Part shown: positions 48,360 through 56,440 of the stretch, piece by piece
Layout of the letters: each line of letters begins with the position of its first letter
Numbering within the stretch: the stretch's first letter is position 1
From: Streptomyces asoensis
Lineage (GTDB): Bacteria > Actinomycetota > Actinomycetes > Streptomycetales > Streptomycetaceae
Direction of reading: 5' to 3'
NCBI RefSeq assembly: GCF_013085465.1
Contig: NZ_CP049838.1
Span: forward strand, 5,890,001 to 5,954,000
Length of the DNA: 64,000 nucleotides
Made by a program: the position numbers and the translations under genes
Notes under the pieces: generated by a model
Database searches by the model: none
What the model saw: only the letters and a program-made list of their open reading frames with translations
Told to the model about the DNA's origin: nothing

Positions 48360-48932
48360 ATGACCGAGAACGAGCAGTTGCAGGCAAGGGTGGCGGCCAA
48401 GGCGGCCACCACCCGCCCCTGGGGTTGGCCTTCGCTCCCCGACCCCGTGGACGCGGCCACCGTGGCCCGCGCCGAGGCCGTCCTCGGCTTCCGCCTGCCG
48501 CCGCTGCTCGCCGACCTCTACCTGCGTATAGGGGACGGCGGATTCGGCCCGGAGTACGGCCTGCTGCCCCTGCTCGACAGCTCCCCGTCTAGTGAACCCG
48601 CCGCCGTCACCCAGTACCTCGCCAACCGCGAAAGCGGTCGCAAAGACCCCGACTGGCCCTGGCCCGAGGGCGTCCTGCCGATATCCCACTGGGGCTGCGC
48701 GATGTACGCGTGCGTGGACTGCCGCTCCCCGCAGGCGACGGTCCTGCTCTTCGAGCCGAACCCCGGCGACCCCGACCACGCCTGGTTCGTCGACGCCCCC
48801 AGTCTCACTGCCTGGCTGCACGCCTGGCTCGACGGCACGGGCTGGTACGACACCCTGGGCGATGACCTGGAACTGACCCCCTGGACCGAGTTCCGCATAC
48901 GCACGGCGGCGACTGGGGCGACGAGGCCGTAG
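48360..48932 (+). CDS. SMI1/KNR4 (SUKH) family protein
   Basis: A 190-residue protein. 'VARAEAVLGFRLPPLLADLYLRIGDGGFGP' across about 35-65 is the family's opening motif (quoted positions 39-58: AEAVLGFRLPPLLADLYLRI), and 'ISHWGCAMYACVDC' with 'VLLFEPNP' follow the SUKH pattern. Members often are immunity proteins to bacterial toxins or housekeeping regulators; no toxin gene lies next to it, so a lone regulatory role is equally possible. There is no clear ribosome site before the ATG. The two DnaA-box-like sites are in its upstream region. Confidence 0.82.
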   Translation: MTENEQLQARVAAKAATTRPWGWPSLPDPVDAATVARAEAVLGFRLPPLLADLYLRIGDGGFGPEYGLLPLLDSSPSSEPAAVTQYLANRESGRKDPDWPWPEGVLPISHWGCAMYACVDCRSPQATVLLFEPNPGDPDHAWFVDAPSLTAWLHAWLDGTGWYDTLGDDLELTPWTEFRIRTAATGATRP

Positions 48933-48999
48933 CGGCCTGCTGTCGCGCACCCGTTGCCAGGGCACCCGACCGCCGCCGTCGGTCGTCGCCGTCGTACGG

Positions 49000-50253
49000 C
49001 TACCGCGCGCCCGCCCAGCGCCGCCGTACCCCGTAAGCGAGCATGCCCACCGCCAGCACCCCCGCCCCCACGACCACCGAGGTCCTCGGCAGCGCGAACG
49101 CGAGCACCACGCAGCCCAGGAGCCCCACCGCGGGCAGCGCCCGCTTCGCCGGGGCCGGATCGAGCGTCCAGGCCGACGCGTTGGCCACCGCGTAGTACGT
49201 CAGTACACCGAAGGAGGAGAACCCGATCGCGCCCCGGACGTCCACCGTGGCGGCCAGGACGGCGACCACCGCGCCCACGGTGAGCTCGGCGCGGTGCGGT
49301 ACCTGGAAGCGCGGGTGCACGGCGGCCAGGGCGCCAGGCAGATGCCGGTCGCGGGCCATGGCCAGCGTCGTGCGCGAGACGCCCAGGATGAGGGCGAGGA
49401 GCGAGCCCAGCGCCGCCACCGCTGCCCCGATCCGTACCACCGGCACCAGCCCGGGCACCCCCGCCGCCCGCACCGCGTCGGCCAACGGGGCTCCCGCCCG
49501 TCCGAGATCGCCCGACCCCAGCACGGAAAGGACAGCGACCGTCACGCACGCGTACACGACCAGAGTGATCCCCAGCGCCAGGGGGATCGCGCGGGGGATG
49601 GTGCGGGCCGGGTCACGCACCTCCTCGCCCAGGGTCGCGATGCGGGCGTACCCGGCGAAGGCGAAGAACAGCAGACCGGCGGACGTCAGGACCCCGCCGA
49701 CACCCCCGGAGATCCCGACGTCCAGCCGCCCGGCGTCGGAGGCACCGGACCCCAGACACACGACCACCACGGAAGCGAGGACCGCCAGGACCACCGCCAC
49801 GATCGCCCGCGTCAGCCAGGCCGACTTCTGGACGCCGCCGTAGTTCACCGCGGTCAGCGCCACCACGGCCGCGACCGCCACCGCGTGCGTCTGCGCCGGC
49901 CAGACGTACGCACCGACCGTCAGAGCCATCGCCGCACAGGAGGCCGTCTTCCCGACCACGAACGACCAGCCCGCCAGATACCCCCAGAACGCGGCGAGCC
50001 GCTCGCGCCCGTACACGTACGTGCCGCCCGAGGCCGGATACAGGGCGGCGAGTCGCGCCGACGACATGGCATTGCAGTAGGCGACCAGCGCGGCGAGCGC
50101 GAGTCCGAGCAGCAGCCCGGAGCCCGCGGCCTGCGCGGCGGGAGCGAGCGCCGCGAAGACGCCGGCACCGATCATCGAGCCGAGTCCGATGACCACGGCG
50201 TCGCCGAGGCCGAGCGTCCGCCGTAGCTCGGCGCGCGATCCGGGCTGTGTCAT
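49000..50253 (-). CDS. APC-family amino acid permease
   Basis: A 417-residue membrane transporter with 12 helices. 'VIGLGSMIGAGVFAALAPAA' (21-40) is the broken helix 1 of the APC fold, 'PASGGTYVYGRERL' and 'FFAFAGYARIATLGEEVRDP' are further family landmarks. Probably takes up amino acids by cation symport; the exact substrate is unknown. The ATG at 50253 gives the normal start just before helix 1. Divergent from the GlsB-type gene. Confidence 0.9.
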   Translation of the reverse strand: MTQPGSRAELRRTLGLGDAVVIGLGSMIGAGVFAALAPAAQAAGSGLLLGLALAALVAYCNAMSSARLAALYPASGGTYVYGRERLAAFWGYLAGWSFVVGKTASCAAMALTVGAYVWPAQTHAVAVAAVVALTAVNYGGVQKSAWLTRAIVAVVLAVLASVVVVCLGSGASDAGRLDVGISGGVGGVLTSAGLLFFAFAGYARIATLGEEVRDPARTIPRAIPLALGITLVVYACVTVAVLSVLGSGDLGRAGAPLADAVRAAGVPGLVPVVRIGAAVAALGSLLALILGVSRTTLAMARDRHLPGALAAVHPRFQVPHRAELTVGAVVAVLAATVDVRGAIGFSSFGVLTYYAVANASAWTLDPAPAKRALPAVGLLGCVVLAFALPRTSVVVGAGVLAVGMLAYGVRRRWAGAR

Positions 50254-50439
50254 GGCCCGCACCCTACTGATCGACGGAACCACCGTGTGCCCTGGTGGCG
50301 TCGTCCTCATCGACATGACCCGAACCCGCGTGCGACGCAGGACGCGGGGCGCGACGGAAACGAGCACAGCCCGTCCGGAGCGAGCGACATCACAGTGTCC
50401 GGACAGCGCGGGCACAGCACGGAAGGGCAGGTTCAGGAC

Positions 50440-50706
50440 ATGAGCATCATCAGCTGGATCATCCTGGGGTTGTTGGCCGGAGTCATTGCCAAGGTCCTGC
50501 TGCCGGGCCGCGACCCGGGCGGCTTCATCGGCACGACCCTCATCGGCGTCGCGGGCGCGTTCATCGGCGGCTGGATATCGGCCCGCTGGCTGGACCACCC
50601 CATCACCAAGGACTTCTACGACGGCGCGACCTGGGCCGCGGCGATCGGCGGTTCGCTGGTGCTGCTGATCGTCTATCGCCTGCTGTTCGGCAACTCACGC
50701 GACTGA
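50440..50706 (+). CDS. GlsB/YeaQ/YmgE-type small membrane protein
   Basis: An 88-residue protein with three helices and the transglycosylase-associated pattern: 'SIISWIILGLLAGVIAKVLL', 'GRDPGGFIGTTLIGVAGAFIGG' and a last helix from about 65. Members are envelope-stress proteins of uncertain function. The ATG at 50440 follows CAGGA closely and AAGGG further upstream. A clear terminator follows. Confidence 0.88.
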   Translation: MSIISWIILGLLAGVIAKVLLPGRDPGGFIGTTLIGVAGAFIGGWISARWLDHPITKDFYDGATWAAAIGGSLVLLIVYRLLFGNSRD

Positions 50707-50731
50707 GCGCCTCGGCGGCGGGCCGGACGAA

Positions 50732-50762
50732 AAGGGTGGGTACCCGACGGGCGCCCACCCTT
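50732..50762 (+). terminator. Rho-independent-like terminator after the GlsB-type gene
   Basis: Perfect nine-base arms AAGGGTGGG (50732-50740) and CCCACCCTT (50754-50762) with a 13-base loop, about 25 bases after the stop; no long T tract, as usual in Streptomyces. Confidence 0.75.
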
Positions 50763-50770
50763 GCTCGTAG

Positions 50771-50823
50771 CTGTCCGGCTCATGTCTGACCGGCTCGTGT
50801 CTGTCCGGCTCGTGTCTGTCCGG
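50771..50823. repeat. 15-bp tandem repeat, 3.5 copies
   Basis: Unit CTGTCCGGCTCGTGT with one or two differences in the first two copies, between the terminator and the yajQ stop. Confidence 0.85.
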
Positions 50824-50827
50824 CCGA

Positions 50828-51316
50828 CTACCGGTAGTTCACGAACTGAAGAGCGAAGTCGAAGTCCTGGCCCTTGAGCAGGTTGATGACGGTCTGGAGG
50901 TCGTCGCGGCTCTTGGAGCTGACGCGCAGTTCCTCGCCCTGCACCTGGGCCTTCACGCCCTTGGGGCCCTCGTCGCGGATGAGCTTCGCGACCTTCTTCG
51001 CGTTCTCCTGGGAGATGCCTTCCTTGATCTCCGCGAAGAGCTTGTACTCCTTGCCGGACAGCTGGGGCTCGCCCGCGTCCAGCGCCTTGAGGGAGATCCC
51101 GCGCTTGATCAGCTTGGACTGGAAGACGTCGAGGACGGCGTTCACCCGGTCCTCGGAGTTCGCCTCCATCAGGATCTTGTCACCGGACCACGAGATCGAG
51201 GCGCCGACGCCCTTGAAGTCGTAGCGCTGCGAGATCTCCTTGCCGGCCTGGTTGAGGGCGTTGTCGACCTCCTGCCGCTCGACCTTCGAGACGATGTCGA
51301 AACTGGAGTCGGCCAT
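50828..51316 (-). CDS. yajQ: YajQ-family nucleotide-binding protein
   Basis: A 162-residue cytosolic protein of two ferredoxin-like domains. '[20 protein letters not shown]' at the start, '[10 protein letters not shown]' and the ending '[12 protein letters not shown]' are diagnostic. Homologues bind c-di-GMP or RNA (family knowledge). The ATG at 51316 has AGGAG about 11 bases upstream. It stands alone, divergent from the tRNA-Tyr gene. Confidence 0.96.
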   Translation of the reverse strand: MADSSFDIVSKVERQEVDNALNQAGKEISQRYDFKGVGASISWSGDKILMEANSEDRVNAVLDVFQSKLIKRGISLKALDAGEPQLSGKEYKLFAEIKEGISQENAKKVAKLIRDEGPKGVKAQVQGEELRVSSKSRDDLQTVINLLKGQDFDFALQFVNYR

Positions 51317-51480
51317 GTCCTGTGGCTCCTTGTATCGGGGTGCGTGTCGGGTGCGTATCGGCGTACGTGGGGGCGACCGCCGAGCCCGGCGTGATGCCGG
51401 GCCGCATCCGCACAAGCCTAGTCACCCGGCTCCCTCCGGGCGGCGAGGAATCAGGTGGCGAAGCACCCCTGGGCATCGGG

Positions 51481-51486
51481 TATCGT
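51481..51486 (+). promoter_or_regulatory. Possible -10 of the tRNA-Tyr promoter
   Basis: TATCGT about 56 bases before the mature tRNA 5' end; no good -35 at the right distance. Confidence 0.3.
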
Positions 51487-51541
51487 TTACGTCGTTGCCA
51501 GGGAGCACCGCCGAAAAGCGGTTCGAACAGGTGGCAAACCC

Positions 51542-51623
51542 GGCGGTGTGCCCGAGCGGCCAAAGGGAGCAGACTGTAAATCTGCCGGCTCAGCCTTCCC
51601 AGGTTCGAATCCTGGCGCCGCCA
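51542..51623 (+). tRNA. tRNA-Tyr (anticodon GTA)
   Basis: An 82-base class II tRNA. Acceptor GGCGGTG pairs with CGCCGCC (one G-T pair), D-arm GCCCGAGCGGC, anticodon loop CTGTAAA with GTA at 51576-51578, a long variable arm as expected for bacterial Tyr, and T-arm CCAGGTTCGAATCCTGG. CCA is not encoded. Its 3' part, from the anticodon stem on, is duplicated at 54984, so this is an integration target; the 3' half of this copy is probably element-derived. Confidence 0.97.
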
Positions 51624-51631
51624 CGCTGAGA
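51572..51631 (+). repeat. attL-type 60-bp direct repeat
   Basis: Identical over 60 bases to 54984-55043, starting in the anticodon stem (GACTGTAAATCTGCCGG) and running eight bases past the tRNA 3' end (CGCTGAGA). The bases on both sides differ between copies, defining the repeat exactly. This is the expected result of site-specific integration into a tRNA 3' end. Confidence 0.92.
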
Positions 51632-51678
51632 ACGAAGGGCCCGTGACCTGCTTACACAGCAGGTCACGGGCCCTTCGT
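51632..51678 (+). terminator. Strong hairpin terminator after tRNA-Tyr
   Basis: Perfect 20-base arms (51632-51651 and 51659-51678; ACGAAGGGCCCGTGACCTGC) with a 7-base loop, directly after the att repeat, so it belongs to the island side. Confidence 0.88.
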
Positions 51679-51896
51679 CATGCTCCCTGGCGAGCAGCGG
51701 ACAGTCTCACGCTTTCCCGCGTTCGAACGCCCTGTCCCGACGTGAGTGGACGGTGCGTATCCGTCACTTGGGGCGGTCCCCGCACGGTGCGGATGTGCAT
51801 CCGTGTCGACGTTGGCGCGGACTGACCGATCTGGTTGATGTTGATGGCATATTTAGCCGTCAACTATCAGCCGCCGTGTACGGGCGGTGATCACAC

Positions 51897-52403
51897 ATGA
51901 TGTCCTGTGGGGGGATCATTTTGGGAGGATCGGCCAGATCGGCCAGATCGGCCAGGTCATCCGGTGACGAGGGACTTGGTTGCGCGGTCTTGCTTGGGCT
52001 CGCCCTGTTAGCACTACTCGCATGGCTGGTCTGGCTGGCCGTGCTGTGGTTCGTCGCCGACTGGCGATGGGCCTGGATCACGGGGACAGGTCTAGGTGTA
52101 CCGCTCGCCGCCTACGGAGTAGTTGTTGCGTGGCGAGAACCTCAACCCTTCGCGCCAAGCCGTTTCCGAGAGGCGTGGTTCACCGCCACGGGCGTCGCTG
52201 TTTTCCTGCACGCTCCCGTGCTCGTCCTCGTGAAGGGGTGGGGCACCGCCATCGTCGCCCTGCTGGCTGGAGGCGTCGCAGCCGTCGTTCTGGGGCTCGT
52301 ACCACGGGGCTCTTTCGCGCTGCCGCGGTTCTGGCCTCCGCCGATGCGGAACGAAGCGGAGCCTGTCGAGCCGTCCCCCGGTCTCCCGGACGGGACGGCA
52401 TAG
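51897..52403 (+). CDS. Island membrane protein of unknown function
   Basis: A 168-residue protein with four predicted helices (about 28-52, 60-79, 92-110, 114-134) and a Pro/Glu-rich tail. The N-terminus includes 'SARSARSARS', produced by three tandem 9-base repeats (GATCGGCCA). ATG 51897 and 51900 are both possible; neither has a good ribosome site. I do not recognise a family. First gene of the tRNA-Tyr island, 273 bases after the tRNA, in a spacer with AT-richer sequence near 51830-51870 that may hold its promoter. Confidence 0.55.
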   Translation: MMSCGGIILGGSARSARSARSSGDEGLGCAVLLGLALLALLAWLVWLAVLWFVADWRWAWITGTGLGVPLAAYGVVVAWREPQPFAPSRFREAWFTATGVAVFLHAPVLVLVKGWGTAIVALLAGGVAAVVLGLVPRGSFALPRFWPPPMRNEAEPVEPSPGLPDGTA

Positions 52404-52484
52404 GTCCCTTCCGGCCCGGCCTCCCCCTCCTCGCCGGCCGAACATCCTCCGTCAGTTCCACGAAGTTTCGAGGCCTTAAGAGTG

Positions 52485-53036
52485 ATGTACATCTCGCAAT
52501 CGAGAAGTCGTGCACGCCGCGTGGTCACGTTGGTGGCAGCGGCGGTCGTGGGGGTCAGCGTGATCGCTCTGGGGCGCTCCGCAGGACACACCACAGCCGA
52601 GACCGCAACTCACGCCACTCCCGCTCCCGCGGTGACCGTCAAGGCAACTGTCGCTGCGACTGTTGAGGCGACTACGACTACGACTACGACCACGCAGGCC
52701 GGCGCCGCCGCTGAGCAGAGCGCGGCCGTCAACGCGAGCGCGGCGGCCGTTGCGCCGACGACGCGGCCGCCGTCAGGGCGGATGAGCTCCAGCCCGGCGG
52801 ACACGCCTACGGATTCGCCGGGTCGCCACGATGGAAGCAATTACGACAACCTCTCCCCAGAGGGACAGCAGGCGCATGACACGCTGAACTGCGCCGATGT
52901 TCCCGGTCACAAGAAGGGGAGCTGTAACGAACCCAACCGGAAATGCAACCTGGCCGGCGCCGAAGTGGTCTCGTCCGGAGGCGTTCGGCTTACCTGCCGA
53001 ACGGCAACTGATGGACGGTTGCGTTGGATTGCTTGA
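52485..53036 (+). CDS. Island secreted or anchored protein with four cysteines
   Basis: About 183 residues; GTG 52482 is an alternative start one codon upstream. A signal or anchor segment lies at about 13-30 ('VVTLVAAAVVGVSVIALG'), followed by a Thr/Ala-rich low-complexity stretch including eight consecutive threonines. A compact C-terminal part (about 115-183) begins 'NYDNLSPEGQQAHDTLNC' and has four cysteines, perhaps forming two disulfides outside the cell. No family recognised. Lower G+C than the surroundings, consistent with transfer. Confidence 0.6.
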   Translation: MYISQSRSRARRVVTLVAAAVVGVSVIALGRSAGHTTAETATHATPAPAVTVKATVAATVEATTTTTTTTQAGAAAEQSAAVNASAAAVAPTTRPPSGRMSSSPADTPTDSPGRHDGSNYDNLSPEGQQAHDTLNCADVPGHKKGSCNEPNRKCNLAGAEVVSSGGVRLTCRTATDGRLRWIA

Positions 53037-53254
53037 TGGCGCGACGACGCGAACAACCCTTTGCAGCGAGAAGAGCCGAGCGTCCGCTTGACCTGAGGGG
53101 CAGTCACCCTGCGGAGTAGCCGACCTGCGGCGTTGTTTGAATCCGTCGTTCGAGTGGTTGGCCTGTGCCCGTGGGTGCCGTCGGCGCCCTTCCCGGCCGT
53201 CCCCGTGCGAGTTTGGGCTATCCCCAACTGAGCGGAAGCGGAGGTGCGGACGCC

Positions 53255-53878
53255 ATGACGTCAGCGATTGCCCGGAGGCTTGCTGCGGCAGCGGCGCTGG
53301 CCGCGCTGATGGCGACTGCGGCCTGTGCGGGCGGCGAGACCACCGCGCAGTTGCCTTCCAGGGCTGCCGGGACCGCGAAGGCCGACGGGGGCGAATCGGC
53401 GCCCGCCGCGGAGGATGGGCACGGCGAGCTCTTCCCCGGCAGTGAGACTGAGGAGCCCTCCGCGTCGGCGATCAAGCTGCCGAGGACGGAGGTGGGCGAG
53501 ACGACCACCGGGAGCCTGGAGATTTCGGGTGAGAAGCCAGGCCAACCGGTTCAGAACCTCGTCTTCAAGATCGAGGGGACGGAGGTCCCTTCCGGTGGTC
53601 AGTGTTTGGGCGAGGTAGGGCCGGAGGGTTGCAGCGAAACCTTCGACTACACGCCCACGCGGCCGGGGCCGTACACCGGAGAGGCGACCGCCACGATGGC
53701 CGACGGCTCCATGGTCACCGTCCCCATCTACGGGGAAGCGGTCGACTCGGCTGCTTCGACGCCGCCCACCCGGATCACGAGCGCCCCGCCGCAGACACCC
53801 GACGAGACCGAGACCGAGGAATGGTCACCGGAGGTGTCCTCGGATGTTCCCTCTCCCGAGGACTCCGACCTTCCTTGA
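53255..53878 (+). CDS. Island lipoprotein-like secreted protein
   Basis: A 207-residue protein. The signal segment (1-23) ends in ATAAC-AGG, a weak lipobox with the cysteine at 24. Residues about 65-170 look like an immunoglobulin-like or transthyretin-like beta domain ('TTGSLEISGEKPGQPVQNLV', 'FDYTPTRPGPYTGEATATMA'), and the tail is Pro/Thr/Glu-rich. The ATG at 53255 has GGAGG ten bases upstream. The 218-base spacer before it shows no gene. Family unknown. Confidence 0.7.
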   Translation: MTSAIARRLAAAAALAALMATAACAGGETTAQLPSRAAGTAKADGGESAPAAEDGHGELFPGSETEEPSASAIKLPRTEVGETTTGSLEISGEKPGQPVQNLVFKIEGTEVPSGGQCLGEVGPEGCSETFDYTPTRPGPYTGEATATMADGSMVTVPIYGEAVDSAASTPPTRITSAPPQTPDETETEEWSPEVSSDVPSPEDSDLP

Positions 53879-53890
53879 AGACGGCCCCTC

Positions 53891-54826
53891 TCAGGCGCCG
53901 CGGATCTCCAGCCAGGCGATGCCGTTGTCGGGCAGCACCACCACGTGGCGGTCGAACCACTTCGAGTCGTACGAGACGAGATAGAAGCGGGTCGGCGACT
54001 TCGCGAGCAGGCGGAAGCCCCGGTACTCGTATCGGTACGGGGCGCCTTGGCCGCCGTAGTCCGTGAACTCGATACTCCTCGCGTGATGGCGGAGCGGCAC
54101 GCGCGAATGGATCATCACCCACGGGGTGCCTCTGTAGCCTCCCATCGCATGGAGTTGTGCATCGCCACGGCCAAGACCGGTCACATACTGCGCGATGTCG
54201 TAGAACAGGCTCAGCGTCAGCAGTCCCATGAGCAGCGTGCCGACCGCCAGCCATGTTCGGTCGGAGGGGGAGGCCTGCCGGAGGCGGACTCCCGTGCTCT
54301 TGCTGAGGCGCAGGTGGACGGCGAAGACCGCGAGTGTGGCCCCCACCGCCACCATCAGGCCTGGCAGGAACCGGCGTGGCCAGCCTGCCGGAAAGAGGCT
54401 GAGCAGGTCTGAGAAGAACACCGGCAGGCCGAGGAGCATCAAGGTCACGCCGACGGCGAGCAGCCAGATGATCGCCGTACGGCGGCGGGCGGTGTTCGCC
54501 GGGTCGGCCAGCCTCCGTCCCAGCCCCCCGAGCGCCAGGAGCACGATCAGGCCACCGACCAGCAGTGCGCACAGGGGGAGGAAGACCGCGTTCGTGCTGT
54601 TGGCCACGGTGCCCTGGATGGAGAACCCGAGGTCCTCCGCCGGGACGCCGAGTGCGGAGTAGTAGGCCTTGATGTAGAGGCTGCCGAAGTAATAGAGCAG
54701 AGCGAAGGTGATGGTTCCGGGTGCCGCGATGATCGCCGCCTTTTCCGCGAAGGTGGACGCGGGCGAGCGCCGGGGCGCGGGATCGGCCTGCGGCGGTGGC
54801 GGCGGTTGCGACGTGGACATAGCCAT
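53891..54826 (-). CDS. Island polytopic membrane protein of unknown function
   Basis: A 311-residue protein with a Pro-rich head ('SQPPPPPQADPAPRRSP'), five predicted helices (about 30-50, 77-97, 113-135, 150-170, 192-212) and a roughly 90-residue C-terminal soluble part ('YRYEYRGFRLLAKSPTRFYL', 'DSKWFDRHVVVLPDNG'). ATG 54826 or 54820 are both possible; a longer frame runs into the tRNA copy and is an artefact. Converges with the lipoprotein gene 12 bases away. Not recognised; its end points into the island, so it belongs to the island. Confidence 0.65.
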   Translation of the reverse strand: MAMSTSQPPPPPQADPAPRRSPASTFAEKAAIIAAPGTITFALLYYFGSLYIKAYYSALGVPAEDLGFSIQGTVANSTNAVFLPLCALLVGGLIVLLALGGLGRRLADPANTARRRTAIIWLLAVGVTLMLLGLPVFFSDLLSLFPAGWPRRFLPGLMVAVGATLAVFAVHLRLSKSTGVRLRQASPSDRTWLAVGTLLMGLLTLSLFYDIAQYVTGLGRGDAQLHAMGGYRGTPWVMIHSRVPLRHHARSIEFTDYGGQGAPYRYEYRGFRLLAKSPTRFYLVSYDSKWFDRHVVVLPDNGIAWLEIRGA

Positions 54827-54983
54827 CAGTCTGTTCGCCCGTGAACGGGCCCGCACCCGGGCCGTTCCGCTCGGTTGACCGGCTTCGGTGTCGTACCCGT
54901 ATGGCAGACGTGGACCGAGCAGGACACCCGTCGTTACTCGCCTCCACCGATCGAGAGCCTGCGGTGGACGTTCTCCGGGCCGG

Positions 54984-55043
54984 GACTGTAAATCTGCCGG
55001 CTCAGCCTTCCCAGGTTCGAATCCTGGCGCCGCCACGCTGAGA
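54984..55043 (+). repeat. attR-type 60-bp direct repeat (3' tRNA-Tyr fragment)
   Basis: Second copy of the 60-base repeat. It holds the anticodon arm 3' part, variable arm, T-arm and acceptor 3' strand of tRNA-Tyr but no 5' half, so it is not a functional tRNA. In the usual integration geometry this is the original chromosomal 3' end. Confidence 0.92.
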
Positions 55044-55046
55044 GAG

Positions 55047-55090
55047 GGAACCCCTCCGAACTGCGGAAACGCAGAGCGGAGGGGTTTCTT
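55047..55090 (+). terminator. Hairpin terminator downstream of the tRNA-Tyr fragment
   Basis: Arms AACCCCTCCG (55049-55058) and CGGAGGGGTT (55077-55086) with an inner CTGCG-GAAA-CGCAG hairpin and a TTTCTT tail. Probably the ancestral terminator of tRNA-Tyr, now separated from the intact gene by the island. Confidence 0.85.
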
Positions 55091-55126
55091 CGTGGGCGGG
55101 GGAAGCCTGGGCGGCGGCGACCCGCT

Positions 55127-55438
55127 TCACTTCCCTTCGGCGGGGTCTTCCGGAGCCTCTGTTGCTTCCGGCGAGGGTGTCTTTGCCGCTCTTTTCACCT
55201 CTGCCTCGATGTCGTTGCGTGGTCTGTTCTCGTCCTTGGCGTGCTCGGTCACCGCGGCCTGTACGTCGCGGGCGAGGTCGCGCCAGGCGCGCCAGGCGGT
55301 TTCGTAGGTGTCGGTCTGGATCTCCGGCCAGGGGGTGGCCGTGGGTGCGCCGTATGTGTCCCGCAGCGCTTCGACCCTCGCGTGTGCCTCGTCGGCCGCG
55401 CGTTGCTTCTCCACGAGTTCCTCGAAGGTATGTGCCAC
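55127..55438 (-). CDS. Small conserved hypothetical protein
   Basis: A 103-residue, highly charged, mostly helical protein ('AHTFEELVEKQRAADEAHAR', 'YETAWRAWRDLARDVQAAVT') with a Pro/Glu-rich end. The GTG at 55438 has no ribosome site, but TAGCAT lies eight bases before it on the same strand, suggesting a leaderless mRNA. The longer open frame to 55684 overlaps the + strand gene and is not supported. No function assigned. Confidence 0.6.
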   Translation of the reverse strand: MAHTFEELVEKQRAADEAHARVEALRDTYGAPTATPWPEIQTDTYETAWRAWRDLARDVQAAVTEHAKDENRPRNDIEAEVKRAAKTPSPEATEAPEDPAEGK

Positions 55439-55536
55439 GTGTACGGATGCTAAGGAGGTGATCGCACTTCCGCGCGGCGAGCGGGGCGCGTCCCGCCGTG
55501 GGGTACCCGCGTGGCCCACTGGGGCAGACTGACCAC

Positions 55537-55758
55537 ATGTCCAGCGCGTCCAGCCGTCGTAGAACCTGCCCCGTATGCCGTCGCGAGATCGCCGTCGTCG
55601 CCGGACGGTTCGCCCGGCACGACCCGCCGGGGGCGCGCGGGACCGGGGACCTCGTCTCCTGCCCCGGCTCGCGCAGTACGGCACAACTGGGCGCGGCCCA
55701 GCCGTCGTTGGACGGGTATGTGGTCCCGGAGTTCCCGGGACAGCTGCCCCTCTTCTAG
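55537..55758 (+). CDS. Small zinc-ribbon-like protein
   Basis: A 73-residue protein beginning 'SSASSRRRTCPVCRREIAVV' with a CPVC knuckle and later a lone cysteine (SCPGS), so a half zinc ribbon with the histidine of RHDPP possibly completing the site. It ends 'VVPEFPGQLPLF'. Function unknown. The gene lies between two - strand genes. Confidence 0.6.
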   Translation: MSSASSRRRTCPVCRREIAVVAGRFARHDPPGARGTGDLVSCPGSRSTAQLGAAQPSLDGYVVPEFPGQLPLF

Positions 55759-55783
55759 CGCGTCTTCCGTCACGCGGCCTTTC

Positions 55784-56440
55784 TCAGTTCCCCGCCACCG
55801 CCTTGACCGCGACGGGCACCGGCGCCGAACCGCTGATGAGCTCCAGGGTGAGGCCGGACGTCGCCGGGGTGTCCAGGAGTTCCGCCAGCACGGTGGCCAC
55901 GTCGTCGCGTGGGACGGGGCCGCGGCCCGTACGGGCCTCCAGGCGGACCAGGCCGGTGCCGGGGTCGTCCGTCAGCGCGCCGGGGCGCAGGATCGTCCAG
56001 TCGAGGGAGTCCAGGCCCTGTACGTGCGCGTCCGCTTCGCCCTTGGCGCGCAGGTAGACGTCGAAGACCTCGTTGCCCCGGTGGCCGGGGTCGGCGCCCA
56101 TGGACGACACGACCACGAAGCGCCGTACGCCCGCCCGGACCGCCGCGTCCGCGAACAGGATCGCCGCGCCCTTGTCCACGGTGTCCTTGCGGCCCACCCC
56201 GCTGCCCGGGCCGGCGCCCGCCGCGAACACCGCCGCGTCCGCGCCCCGCAGCCGCTCGGCCACCGCCTCGACGGACGCCGACTCCAGGTCCAGGACGACC
56301 GGTTCGGCGCCGGCCGCCCGCAGGTCGTCGCCCTGTTCCGCCTTGCGGATGATCCCCGCGACCTCGTCCCCGCGCGCGGCGAGCAGGCGCTCCAGCCGCA
56401 GCGCGATCTGACCATGACCACCAGCGATGACAATGCGCAT
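55784..56440 (-). CDS. NAD(P)-binding atypical SDR family protein
   Basis: A 218-residue Rossmann-fold protein. 'RIVIAGGHGQIALRLERLL' (2-20) has the GGxGxxx-type dinucleotide loop, 'VVVSSMGAD' and 'YLRAKGEAD' supply the SDR Ser and YxxxK-like (Y-L-R-A-K) residues, and 'WTILRPGALTDDPGTG' the substrate-side loop. It belongs with NAD(P)H-binding proteins such as YhfK-like ones; substrate unknown. The ATG at 56440 was chosen because the Rossmann strand starts directly there; the upstream frame is unsupported. Confidence 0.85.
   Translation of the reverse strand: MRIVIAGGHGQIALRLERLLAARGDEVAGIIRKAEQGDDLRAAGAEPVVLDLESASVEAVAERLRGADAAVFAAGAGPGSGVGRKDTVDKGAAILFADAAVRAGVRRFVVVSSMGADPGHRGNEVFDVYLRAKGEADAHVQGLDSLDWTILRPGALTDDPGTGLVRLEARTGRGPVPRDDVATVLAELLDTPATSGLTLELISGSAPVPVAVKAVAGN

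Larger units (their letters stand above)
51572..55043. mobile_element. Small tRNA-Tyr genomic island lacking integrase
   Basis: About 3.4 kb bounded by the two 60-bp att-like repeats. Inside are three + strand genes and one - strand gene, all predicted membrane, secreted or lipoprotein. I see no integrase, excisionase, replication or transfer gene, so it is either a deletion remnant of an integrative element, a cargo island moved in trans, or an element whose integrase I failed to recognise. Its central part is visibly less G+C-rich than the flanks. tRNA-Tyr hosts SLP1 in S. coelicolor (established knowledge). Confidence 0.72.

Noticed and set aside
51643..51825. 60-codon frame inside the island directly after tRNA-Tyr
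   Set aside because: It begins inside the terminator hairpin and shows no coding features.
54984..55035. Second tRNA-Tyr gene
   Set aside because: Only the 3' part is present; the acceptor 5' strand and D-arm are missing.
55447..55459. Sequence on the - strand resembling the 3' end of 16S rRNA (GATCACCTCCTTA)
   Set aside because: The match covers only about a dozen bases, no other rRNA sequence is nearby, and it is explained as chance or as an AAGGAGG-like + strand site.
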